A stretch of 64,000 nucleotides of DNA from the NCBI GenBank assembly GCA_002081555.1, contig MZNV01001764.1:18660-82659 (forward strand), read 5' to 3'. Each line of letters begins with the position of its first letter. Positions within the stretch are counted from its first letter, which is position 1. This DNA comes from Protostelium mycophagum. Lineage: Eukaryota; Evosea; Variosea; Protosteliida; Protosteliaceae. Below the pieces are notes generated by a model that saw only the letters and a list, made by a program, of their open reading frames with translations, had not been told where the DNA came from and did not search any database. Below are positions 22,913-33,691 of the stretch, in pieces. Both the position numbers and the translations under genes were made by a program.

Positions 22913-24949
22913 TTATCTCAAGACACCACTTTTCACTCCAACTTTATACAACACTTTTCGAATCAGGGCCAGCTCATCAAAAAGCTCTCTTCTCGCTGTA
23001 CATTATACTACTGGTGTGGACATCATAGTGATATACTCCTTCTCATATACACTGACAGAGGACCCAATGGTCTCTTTAATCCTCGTAGACAACCTCAGAA
23101 CCTGTACGACTCAGACCTTTTCGTTCATGCGGGTCACCTGTTCGACGTCTGGCTCCGACTCTAATTTTTTACATGAAAACTGAAGGAAATGTACTAATTG
23201 ATCAAAATCCATTTTGATCATCTGTTCTTCGTGTAACATCAATATTGATAGTGCGATAGGATATACATGATTAATCCCTGTTATTCGTCATTTCTTGTGG
23301 TTTTATTACTTCATTTTTTAATTGAAATTTTTTGAGAAGAAACCAAAAGCGCGTTGCGGAAATGGTTCCGTAACGCAGTTTTGCACGGTTATTCCAGCGC
23401 TTTTTGAAAAATGCCAAATGAACACATACCTTCGTATAAAATAAGGTCCCAAATCCTGGTAGAAAACGGGATCGAATAATTGTATAGAAATAAAGTCATC
23501 ATCCATGGTGTCGCATACATCGACGTCTGAAGCTCCACTTTGTTCTATTTATAGCTCAGACTATTTTAATCTCGAGAATAAAAGATAATATACGCACAAA
23601 GTGTGCCCATAGCTTTGGCATTTCGGATTCCAATAACCTCTCCAAGACATAGAAAGAACGAGGAAGCCCTGATAGTGTCCCTGACCAAAAATCGCTCATG
23701 TTGAATTGATCGATGATCCTGATCATGAGCCAGAAGGTGTCCTCTTCAGGCATCAAAGTGTTCAAAAATCCGGCCACGTATCCCATGCCTGCATAAATTA
23801 AATCGTTACTGATTTATATTTTGAAATTTATTTTTGGTTCAAGAACATTTCTAAAAGCGAAAGATCTCAATGATTTAATAAAAAAATTATGGGAGTGTAT
23901 CTACAACGAGGAGACGTAATGATGATCACCTTGGCAATAACCGAGCTCCACACGGTATGCGGCGACAGATCTTAGAATATTGTACATCACCTTCTGCACT
24001 TCTGGTTGTTGGAATAAATCGTCTGAGATGAATTAGATGATCAACACATGCATTATCATTGGCATTTGAATTTTGATGTCATGTCATTTAGGCGCCTAAA
24101 AAAATTTAAAAATAGAAGAAATTTACATTGTGGAAAAGTGCGGTCAATGTCCTTCCCAATCTGTTCTGTAAATTCATCAGAGACAGGGTAGTCCTTGAGA
24201 GAGGCATATGATAGGCTCTGTCTCTCTTGCATCTGTTCACGGCTGGCCTTCATTCTTAACAGCCACACCTATCATCAGTAAAGATGATGGAAAAGATATT
24301 TTAGAGGAAGGTGCACAAGAAAAGGAAGCTTGAATCTTTAAATTTTGATTTCATCCAAGTGGGATGTTTGTGCAGCTGATGGACATCTCGAAGCTGATGA
24401 CGTCATGTACTGAATTGAATCTTTCATACCTGTCCGCGCACACTGATTTGTCCTGTCTTCAAGCTCACCTTCAATGATCAACACATCTGGTTGGATGAAG
24501 ACCTCATAATGCCATTGTACTCACCAGAGAGTCCATAACCACCTCTGTTGGCGGCAAGGCAGACGGTGTTTTCTTGACAACTTTTCTTTTTGAAGAGCTC
24601 TTCTTTGTTGGCTTCTCCTTCTTCTCTTTCTTCTCCTTCAGAAGTTAAACCTCCCAATTTTCTTCCCGAAAATGTGTACCTTGGATGATTTGCTGGATTT
24701 TACAGAACCATCTTCTGAAGAAGTTCTTGATCCTTTTGATTTCTTCCTCTTCTTGTCTGGATCATCGTCTTCAGGTTTCTGATCACTATTAGGTGGTTCC
24801 TGTCCTGCGCTTGGTATCTGATCTTCTTTCGTCTCTTCTTCACGTGTGATAATGGGTGATAGTTTTGCATGTGCAGCTCTGGCCTTCTTCTCTTCTGACC
24901 TCTTACTGTCAACAATCTGACGCACTCGAGCAAAGAAGTCTGTCATCAC
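22913..24949 (-). CDS. TBC-domain Rab GTPase-activating protein
   Basis: A TBC RabGAP that accelerates GTP hydrolysis by Rab GTPases through a dual-finger mechanism. The start is ATG 24949 (MMTDFFARVRQIVDSK), followed by a lysine- and serine-rich linker. The TBC domain runs from SVRGQVWLLRMKA, with the arginine-finger motif IGKDIDRTFPQ (IxxDxxR), then VELGYCQGMGYVAG, carrying the glutamine-finger YCQ. After that come MPEEDTFWLMIRIIDQF, SMYATPWMMTLFLYNYSIPFSTRIWDLIL and VYPIALSILMLHEEQMIKMDFDQLV. Both catalytic fingers are present, so it is probably active. The exon after EPDVEQ joins to VLRLSTRI through a 38-nt AG|GT...AG|GT intron. A 144-nt intron lies in 24270-24430. Which Rab it targets cannot be told. 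Confidence 0.88.
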
Positions 24950-25119
24950 GAACTCTTCAGATTCGTGTGGAAATGGTTCATGAACTCATGCAAAAATCTT
25001 TGTGTCAAAAGATGTCGAATCTACAACGAGCGTCAACATCTCTTTCCGAGATTTATAGATTCACACGTTAACTACCGCAAAGATACACGCGATTTAAGGC
25101 TCCAGCTTCTGTACATATT

Positions 25120-28100
25120 TTACAAGTCGATGTCTTCGATCTCATCATCATCAAACTCGGCCATGCCGGAAGGTGTGAAGCCCCCGTAACTCTTTGGTGC
25201 GGGCGTGCTCACCATCATCTTGGCCTCTGGTGGCTTCGCATTGTAGACTTGTTCTGCCTTCCCTCCTCTTGGTGACTCCATCTGCAACGGCTTGATGGTG
25301 GTCTCTGTCTTTGGCTGCGACGTGATCGCTTTAGAGATGTAAGCTGCTTTTGGTTCTATTGTCTTCCCGACGATGGTGGCGTTGATGGGTTGGTAAGCTG
25401 ATTTCTCTTGGACCTTCTCGCTCAAAGAGCTGACGCTGTGATTGTCTTCATCGTCCATGTCGCTGACATCGGAGTCGGAGAGACCGAGACTTTTTGCCAT
25501 GGAAGGTCCCGAGACAATCACTTTGGGGGACGCGACGGTGGGTGTGTAGGAAGCGGTGAACCTAAAAATAGAATCAGAAATCGTGCGATTGTACAACATC
25601 GGATTGCCCCTGCTCCAAAAATAACTCACGTGGACTTGATCGTGTCTTGTTTGACCGGCTCTGGCGTCTTCGGAGCAGATTTATCCTTGTCCTTCTCGTC
25701 TTTAGGTTTGCTTTTTCCCTTTAAAAACGAAAAGAATCCTCCGCCCTTCTTTTTTTCTTCTGTGCGAGGAGACTGCGGCGGCTCTTTCTGTGGCAATTTC
25801 GCGGCAGGTGATTCTTCACCTGGCGGCTTCGGCCGAGGGATGACGGGGATCTTGGCAAAGATCTCCTCACGTGGTTGCTGCATCTGTACCGCGGCCTCCC
25901 TTTTCGCCTTCTCAGCTTGTTCTTTATTCTCTTGCGCGATTCTGTTGTTCCTCATCTCCAACTCTGCCGTCAACCTGGCTTCCTGTCGCTTGTGCTCTTC
26001 CTCTATCTTTTTGGCTTCTTCAGCTTTATTTCTCTCGGCTTCTATCAGTGCTCGTCTCTCCTTCTGTAGTTCACCCTCTTCCTTTTGTTTTTCTGCCTGA
26101 ATGCGGTCCATGAAGGCTTGTTTTTCGCGCTGGCGCTCCTTCTCTCTTAATGCCTCTTGCTGTGCGGCAGCTTCGCGACGCTCAGCCTCCAGGTTTTCTT
26201 CTTCTTGCATCATTCGTTGTCTCTCTTCTCTTTCTAATCGAGTACGCTCTGCCTCCCTATTCCTTTCGGCCTCTTGTCTCTCCAGTTCTATCTTCTCCAG
26301 CTTTATGAGGTCTTCTTGGCGCTGTCTCTCATCCTGAAGCAGTTGTTGCTCCTTCCTCTCTCTTTCAGCCTTGATAGACATCCCCCTCAATCTGGTCTTC
26401 TCTTCCTCTTGAAGATTTTGTTGGGTCTCTTCGAACTGTTGCTGGAGGCTGTAGGGGTCGTCATCATCGCGTGTGATGGTGGTCGATGCTTTATTCGCGA
26501 AAGAAGACTCTGAACCGATGCTGATACTCTGCACTGTGTGAGATTTCTCCAGAAACAAAAGACTCACCAGGTCATCCATTGAATCGACCGTGTGCAGTGC
26601 GTCCTCCATCGCGTCCAGCAACTCATCATCCTGCACTCCATCAGAGACCTGTTCAAAACAGTCCAAAGGCAATCATAACCCGCGAAGCATTCTTAGGGTC
26701 ACTTACCTGCTGTTCAATGCGCGTCCTCTCAAGTAGCGATTCTTTTCTCCTCCGCTCTTCGTCTTCTCGCTCCTTCTGCAAGAAGTTCTCCCGCAAATCA
26801 ATGGGTTCCGACATCTTCTCCTTCAGTTTTCGTTCTCTGTCTCTGCGGTCCCTCTCCGCCCGGTCCCTCTCATCTCGCTCCTGCATTATTCAATGATCAT
26901 CGCCGGTTGTGGCTGTGTTCACCTCTGCCAGCTGACGAGCTCTAGATTCGGCTCTTCTGCGTTCTTCATCCTCTTTTTTCTGCTGGTCTCTTTCTATCCG
27001 AAGCTGTTCCTCTTGCCGGTTCTGGTCGTGATGAGACAAATTTGATGATGGATTATGTAAACCTTTTCGGCTTGTTCTTGTAGCAAGAGGGACTTCCTTT
27101 GATTGTTCATGATAGAGGGCCCATGGGACGCACTCAACCTCTGAGAATACTGCATATGTCAAATTTGACATTCAGACATCAATTGTGATGCTCACCGCAG
27201 AATCCGAGAGGCTGAACAGATTAGAGCGTAAACTGGTCATACTTTCTGACAACGTGTCATTACCTGTCAAAAATGTCAATTTAATTTTCAAAACATAAAA
27301 ATCCTCACTTCTGTCATATGTGAATCGGACTCCCTCGTTTCCTTCCTCAAGTTTTAGCTTCCCAGGCTCTGCCGCTTTTGTTGGCCTTCTGTCATAGGTG
27401 ATTGTGTCAGATGAGTCATCATCTGATGGATCGCTGAGGAAGGTACTGGTGGGGTTATGAGATATTCCTCCAAACTCTTCAAAGTCTGTGTGCTAGGATA
27501 TCATTAGATCTATTTCGAGATGTACAAAAATTGGTGATCAAAAAGTGGAAAAGAAATTTAATCTTCTCGGTGGTTTCGATTTTCACTCACATGAGTTTCT
27601 CCACTGGCACTTCTATGCATAGTGCGATCACGTGATATTGGTGTTATTGGCCTGATCTCTGACTGCTGCATGGGAGTAATAGATCGATCTCACAAAATGT
27701 TATTATCTCTACACATTTAAATATTCACCTTCGCGTTCGTACCGTGGACTGTTTTTCGGCACCATGGTCCGGTTGATAGGCGAAGGGGCGGAGTACATGT
27801 CATCATCATCGTCGTCTTCGAAGGGCTATATGTTCGAGTTAAACTTTTGCAATACAAGGGCAAACTACATCGATGTAGATGGTGTACTGAGTTAGCCAAC
27901 GAAACCCAAAAAAAATATTTCTACTTACAGGTGACATGTTCTCAGCTTGTAATCCGATAGGCGACAGAGGTTGTTGAAGCATCTCTTCCTTTGGAGCTAA
28001 AGCCTCCTGGAGCTGGGCTTGTATCTGTTCTATTCGTTCTGCAGTCTCTTGCTTGATGGCGTCATTTTGTTGTGATCTCCATCTTGAATTTGCTTTGGCA

Positions 28101-29047
28101 GACATGCTCTTGTACATCCGATCCGTCTCTCTCTCTACAAATGAATTAATATCACGAGGTAATTTGAATCGCTTCTGCGTGGATTACCCTCGATTTCTAG
28201 CTGTTCTCTCTGCATGCTTCTAAACATGTGTTCTTTCTTCTCTCCTTCCCTTGCCAACAATAGTTCTTGACGCTATAATTATAAATAACGATTACACAGG
28301 GTCCAACAACTGCCGCTCTCATGGACGTTTTAAATTTAAATTTACGGTTTGCGCCAAAAAATGTGATTTTCTTTGTCTAAATCCAAAAAGTTAAAAGCAC
28401 AGTACTCACCCTCGAGACAAGATCGTCCTTGATACGCAGCTCTTCTTGGAAATCCTCCTCAGCATTCAACCTCCTCTTCTCGATCTCTTCCAACTGTACG
28501 TCCATCTTTTTCACTTGTTTAATCTCCTTTCTAACTCGCCGCGAAGCCCAAGCTGGGTATTGTTCTATCGCCTGAGAGTAGTATCTTCGCTGTACACCAT
28601 CAGAATATTGGACTGGATTGAAGACGTGCCCTCTTGGCATTTAAGTTGTCCTTCTTGTGTTCTATCAAGTGGTACAATGTGTTGAATCTCTTCTGAGCTT
28701 CTTCAAGTTCTTGTATTAAAGCGCTGTCTCGAGCAGCTATCCTATGTTGATTCACAACGTGTAAAATTCAAGTGATTCCACCTCTCATCTTCATCTTGCA
28801 GCAGGAGTAACCTCTTCTGCAGTGTGTTGCTTCTAAATATTGATATGTGTCTCTCTTCGTTTCTTTGATGTGCTCTCTTGATCTGATCCAGCTCTCTCTT
28901 CCGATGTCTAAAGATGTCAGCTGTTGTCGCACATAAACCTCACAAGTCTGATATCTTCTGTTGGACCTCGTTGAGTTTCTCATTTCTCATGCCGTTCTGA
29001 AGCTCGGATAGCTGCTCCAGCAGTATCTTCGTGTGTTGCTTCATCAT
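25120..29047 (-). CDS. Long coiled-coil protein
   Basis: No named family was recognised. The chosen start is the double ATG at 29047-29042 (MMKQHTKILLEQLSELQ); an earlier open exon at 29100-29192 overlaps the MED8 start and is less likely. The N-terminal part is coiled coil (ELDQIKRAHQRNEERH, ELEEAQKRFNTLYHLI, KKMDVQLEEIEKRRLNAEE). The middle is acidic and serine/proline-rich (EDDDDDDMYSAPSP). A long ER-helix with strings such as ERQRMMQEEENLEAERREA fills about 26000-27100. The C-terminus is a lysine/proline linker and the acidic end DDDEIEDIDL at 25120. Composition suggests a cytoskeletal, basal-body or trafficking scaffold, but nothing diagnostic was seen. Several joins in 27170-28640 are uncertain. 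Confidence 0.6.
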
Positions 29048-29140
29048 TCCCGCCAGAATGGAACCTGAGGCAGAATTTAAAATTTCTATCTACAACGAGG
29101 CAATCCATTTTCTCCAGATCATTCGGATGAATATCAATCA

Positions 29141-31667
29141 ATGTCAGGACACGGTTCAGACGCTCTAAACACATATTATACATCTTTAGCAACTGTTAAA
29201 ACTCGTGCTGAAGAGTTGAAGGGCCGAATTCAAGACCTACAAACCAATTTCGAACGGAATCACCTGTTGACATGGTGCGAAGAAAATGAGATATACGATG
29301 ATAATGGTCATCTGAGTTGTATAGGCCTGAGGTTCTCGAGCAATTTGCCGTGATCAATGGACAGATATCGAATCTTTCAGAGTCGTTGACTTCAGAGTTA
29401 GGAGGGATGTTGATGCATTACGTTTTGAGACCACAGACTATCGACCCAGCAAATCCAATGGCCGGTGTGTTTCCTTCATTTTTTCAGATTACGACTTTCA
29501 TTTTTGACCAATTATTTAATGTTCGAGTCGTAGTCATCTCTCAAATGTGATGATCACATTTAAAATATAAATAAATACAAAAACACAAGCGATAACAAAG
29601 ATGTGTCTTCTGTGTGGTGAGTAGATGCTCAAACACGAAATTTATTCTCATTGTTTTTCAATCATAAAAACCCATGATCCTTTTTTCTGACCACAAAAGT
29701 GCCAGAATTATTCAGAACGAAAATCCTACCAGAGATGGAAGAGCAAGAGTGGGAGTTATTGAAGAAATACGAAGTAGAATACACACCTTTGGAGAGAGAC
29801 ACTATACAAGAGAGGATCAACGACTACAACTCCATATGTAACGCCGTGAGTTTTTATAAAACGTCGTTGTTTCGGACTGGCTGCGACTGTGACGCAGCTC
29901 ATCTTGATTTTTTTACCCAAGTTATCATTGTACTGTTCTATTTTCATTTTGTAGTGGTTAAACTTGAAAGACATAGATGCTTCCGTTATTCTATTTATAG
30001 AACCAAGATAGTTTATGCGGTATTCACAAAAAAGTTGTCGCAAAAAAATAAAATTGCAAAAAACATGAAGAATTTCTAATTCAAAATTTAGTCAAAAAAA
30101 ATTGAAAAAATTCAGGTTGAAGAATTTTACGAGACTGCAAAGGAGCGAATCCCCGCCAGAACAAAATACGAACCGCCAGCATATGATTTGAATTTAGACG
30201 CACTAAAGACGATGTTGATGGCCACATCCACAGGTGTTGGTGTCCGCCCGGCAGTGAAGGCAGCACCTCCCCCCATTGTGCAGGTACAATTTCATCACAA
30301 GATGTTTTCGCGCTTTTCTTTCGGGTTTAAAATTTGAACAGCAACAACCACCCAGAACGGCCGCAACGGTCAATTTGACAAATGTTCCGGTCAAGACAAC
30401 GGTGCGTATTCATGCTCTCATTACACAGTTGTAGATGCGATCACACTTTGGTATCGGCTATTTTTGGCTCTTGAAACAAAGAAAAAAATCAGAAAAATGT
30501 TGATGTAGCGATTTAAGACATCTACAATGCGGCAGAATATTTTGAGATATTGCGTAATGAGCGATGAAGGTAAAATTCATACGAGAATTCACCGAAATTT
30601 CAGGGAATACCCACCACAATACAGACAGGCAACACACCAGGACAGATGCTCATGAACCAAAACATGACAGGCGGTGTCAGAGCCGTTCCTCAGAACGCTC
30701 CAGGAGCAGTCAGAGTAAGACGTAATCATATGATGACGTCATCATGACGCGTACAGGTCGGAAATATGCCACAAGGTGCCGCAACAGGAGCGAATGCTGC
30801 CGCAGTTGCACAGGCACAGATGGTCCAGAGATCGCAACAGCATGCCGCGGCTACAGCAGCTTTGAGGTGACATATTTCAGAATAATATTTTATTTAAAAT
30901 ATTAAATCATTTTCAATTTTATTTTCTCATTTTAAATATTATATTCATAATTTAAGATTGCTTTCTCATGATTATAGAGTGTACACAATAAACATAAATT
31001 CACATTGTCAAAACAAATTTCCCGAAAAACATGTCACTGAAAAATGACAGCGCAATATCGGAAAAAGATAAATCCGAGGCAATTGTGGCCTACAGAAATT
31101 TCACCCAAATGCAGACCCCAGGCAGCACACCACAACCCATGTCAGCGCATCACCAACAGATCATCCAAAACATGAAGATTGTAAAGACTTACCAAGACCT
31201 GCAGGTGATATCATTTCTATTTATATTATTTTACAGAATGATTTTAAATTCTTATATCCATTTTTTTCAGAAAAAAAAATGCTGAAAAAAGCAGAAGAGG
31301 CAACAAGCTGGAAATTTCCAGAATATTCCGGTCAACATGCAAGGACAACAGGGACAGCAGCAGACTGGGCAGATAAGGACGGGCCAAATCATGAACGGCC
31401 AGATGGCAGCCGGCAGGATGGGCCAGCCTTTCGCGGTGAGGCTCATTGTTTTTCCGCGACAAGCGTAGATATTATGATAAATAATTTCTGCTTCCAAAAG
31501 CTAGAATTAAAGCTGAGATATCATAGGGACAACAGATGAATCCAAATATGATAAGAAACCAACAAGCGGCTGCCGCACAGCAAGGCCAGGGCAGGGGTGC
31601 CCCTTTCAACCAGAATTTCCAAGCCAATACAAACGCAAGGATGTTCACACAGCAACAGATGCAGACA

Positions 31668-31699
<32 letters not shown>

Positions 31700-31772
31700 A
31701 CAACAGCAACAACAGCAACAGCAACAGCAGCAGCAACAGAACTTTATGTATGGACAAAATTCGCAATTTTAA
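29141..31772 (+). CDS. MED8: Mediator subunit 8 with glutamine-rich tail
   Basis: MED8 belongs to the head module of Mediator, which links transcription factors to RNA polymerase II. The start gives MSGHGSDALNTYYTSLATVK. After the first intron the frame reads LTWPEVLEQFAVINGQISNLSESL, matching the MED8 block [21 protein letters not shown]. It continues YVLRPQTIDPANPMAVPELFR and the MEEQEWELL helix that resembles the human EVEEQEKQL region. The C-terminal half is low complexity, with NMTGGVRAVPQN-type repeats and a polyglutamine run near 31670-31740, ending NFMYGQNSQF. The intron at about 30403-30602 contains a 9-bp inverted repeat. The Q-rich tail is much longer than in most MED8 proteins. 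Confidence 0.82.
30429..30527 (+). repeat. Inverted-repeat element inside a MED8 intron
   Basis: TTGTAGATG at 30429-30437 and its exact reverse complement CATCTACAA at 30519-30527 bracket an A/T-rich stretch within one intron. The same word forms short hairpins in other introns of the window, so it looks like the terminal inverted repeats of an introner-type element. Confidence 0.5.
31667..31740 (+). repeat. CAG/CAA repeat encoding polyglutamine
   Basis: Mixed CAG and CAA codons give a run of roughly 22 glutamines in the MED8 C-terminal tail. The mixing of codons argues against recent pure-triplet slippage. Confidence 0.9.
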
Positions 31773-31913
31773 GGCAGATAAAAGGGGCTGTAGTGTCTAA
31801 CTGTGCTTTTCACGTTTTCATAACAACCGCACTTTCAAAATCCTCTCAGTTGGGAAGAATAATAATTTCAACACTGAAATAGGATGTTCATTCTAGTGAT
31901 GATGCAGATGCAC

Positions 31914-33232
31914 TCATTGCGCAGAGTTGGTGTTTAGACATTCCACAGGGAGCTGCTTGTCCTTTGCAGAAACTGCCAAAATCAGTCCGAATGCATTCAA
32001 TGAGGAAGACTCACCCTGATCGTTGTTCCAGACAAAAGAGGTCTTGACGTTCTGCTGTTGGAAGTAGATCAACTTGTTGTCAGAGCCCACGCACATTTGG
32101 GATGTAGAAAGGGCAAAGAGCTCCCAGACCCTTCCTTTTCTGCCCTGGTCAAAGCAGTACTGGCCGTTGGTGCTGGAAAAGTTAGACTAGAGATGTTTTG
32201 TGTCTACCTTATGGCCATCAAGGAGTAGGAGGGGTTGAAGAGGCTGACATAGAGACGAGCGGGGTCTGATTCTGGGCCTTTGGAACGGGCAGGCTTGGGT
32301 TCTTGTGTGCATTGTCCATCTACCTGAGGATGTCAATGCGGTCAATAGATTGATGAACTCACAAGAGTGTATTCGGTTGTGTTGGATTCGAAGTACCAAG
32401 ACTTGACCCTATCCATTTCTTGTGTCACAGTCTCCTTTCCGTCATTGCTGACGGAACCCTGCATCTTTCAGCATCTTCCTTGAGAAGAGTCCTCACCGTA
32501 GCATTTTTGGTGACCACCCCGCTGCCTGACATGGTCCAGGTGTAAGAGTAGGGAGGGTTCGCAATGGGGGCGTACTGATGATGGTGAGTCTTCCGAATCA
32601 AAGAAGGTATCCACTTACTGACCAGCAGGGGGAAGGAAGTTGGGGGGAGTCCTGATCTCCAACTCCCGGAGAGAATTTCAAGTACTGAATCTCCTGACCC
32701 ACTTTGACGTAGTAAAGGACAGTTCCATCAAGAGAAGCAGGCTAAGATGATTCAGTCATTTGCGATCTGGATCACGACCCTCCACCTGAGGCACAGCATT
32801 CTTAAGGGCAGAAACGGAGTACAACATTCCTTGCAGGTTGTTCCATGCGCACTTCTTGCCGAGCGGCCTGCGTCGATCATCAGCTTTAGAAGGATGATGT
32901 CACAGTACTTGTTGTTGTCCTTCCATTCCTGAACTGGATTGTAAAACAGTTTGGGTCCAGCTGGCAATATCTCACACTGAGAAGAGGAAGAGCCAAGAGT
33001 GTAGAGTGTGTCATTAGAAGAAAAAGCGATCATTGGTACGCCGCTGGCGAACTTTAATAACAAGGCGTCTCCGAAAGAAGTCACAGAGACATCAGCTCCC
33101 TTGGATAACTGGGCGAATTAATATATTTAGAAGATGAGCAGAATCTACTTGAAAAGTGTAGCGGTATTCAGACCCGATGTTGAGCTGGGCGCAAGCCACA
33201 GAGGCAAAAAGGACCAAAGCGAGGAATGCCAT
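31914..33232 (-). CDS. Secreted protein of unknown family
   Basis: The first exon starts at 33232 with MAFLALVLFASVACAQL, a clear cleavable signal peptide with a likely cut after Ala-Cys-Ala. Later exons read SKGADVSVTSFGDALLLKF, ASGVPMIAFSSNDTLYTLGS, SLDGTVLYYVKVGQEIQYLKF, YAPIANPPYSYTWTMSGSG, EMDRVKSWYFESNTTEYTL, ARLYVSLFNPSYSLMAI and LIYFQQQNVKTSFVWNND, ending NTNSAQ at 31914. Several Cys and N-x-T/S sites fit a secreted glycoprotein. No family was recognised. The join near 32870 is unresolved: two frames compete over about 60 bp. It is divergent from the ZNF598 gene. Confidence 0.65.
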
Positions 33233-33691
33233 ATATGAAGATTTGTGTTCTCTTCTCTTGGTGAAGTCGATTTTGCTCAGATCACAATATGTTCAATTGG
33301 CGTGCCCGAGGAGATGTCTTTTACTTGGACTTCGACAAACCAGGGCTTCTCAGAGTCTTAAGGTAGGGGTTTTCGTTATTTCCCTTACCATGAATTTGAG
33401 CATCGCGCTGTGCATCGCTGGCATGAGAGAGGAATCTGGTGTCACATGGTGCGAGACCGCCAAAACTCTGATAAAAAATGACATTACCATACGATTTGAG
33501 GTCTCGGTAATCACTCTGTGTGGAGACGTATGGAGGAGACTGTCAGTTGGATTTATGCTCATCTTCCTCAGTCAGGAACGAAATGACTTATAATCCGGCT
33601 GGTTGTAATCGTACAACTTTTACGTCCTTCCATAAAATAGAAAACTCGGCTTTTCAATTTTCGCCGAAACAATCGAAAACAATCACGAAGA
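33233..33691. other. Divergent intergenic region
   Basis: There is no supported gene in this stretch between the secreted-protein start and the ZNF598 start. Open frames here lack family resemblance. It presumably carries both promoters; no motif stands out. Confidence 0.4.

Noticed and set aside
23085-23130. A 15-nt intron in the TBC gene
   Set aside because: A 38-nt AG|GT...AG|GT intron starting after EPDVEQ gives the same frame and the usual intron size.
23318-23506. Open frame MDDDFISIQLFDPVFYQ on the minus strand as a separate gene
   Set aside because: It is a shifted frame of the TBC exon that reads SMYATPWMMTLFLYNYS, which fits the TBC family.
31521-31766. Minus-strand polyleucine frame
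   Set aside because: Antisense shadow of the CAG/CAA run that encodes polyglutamine in MED8.
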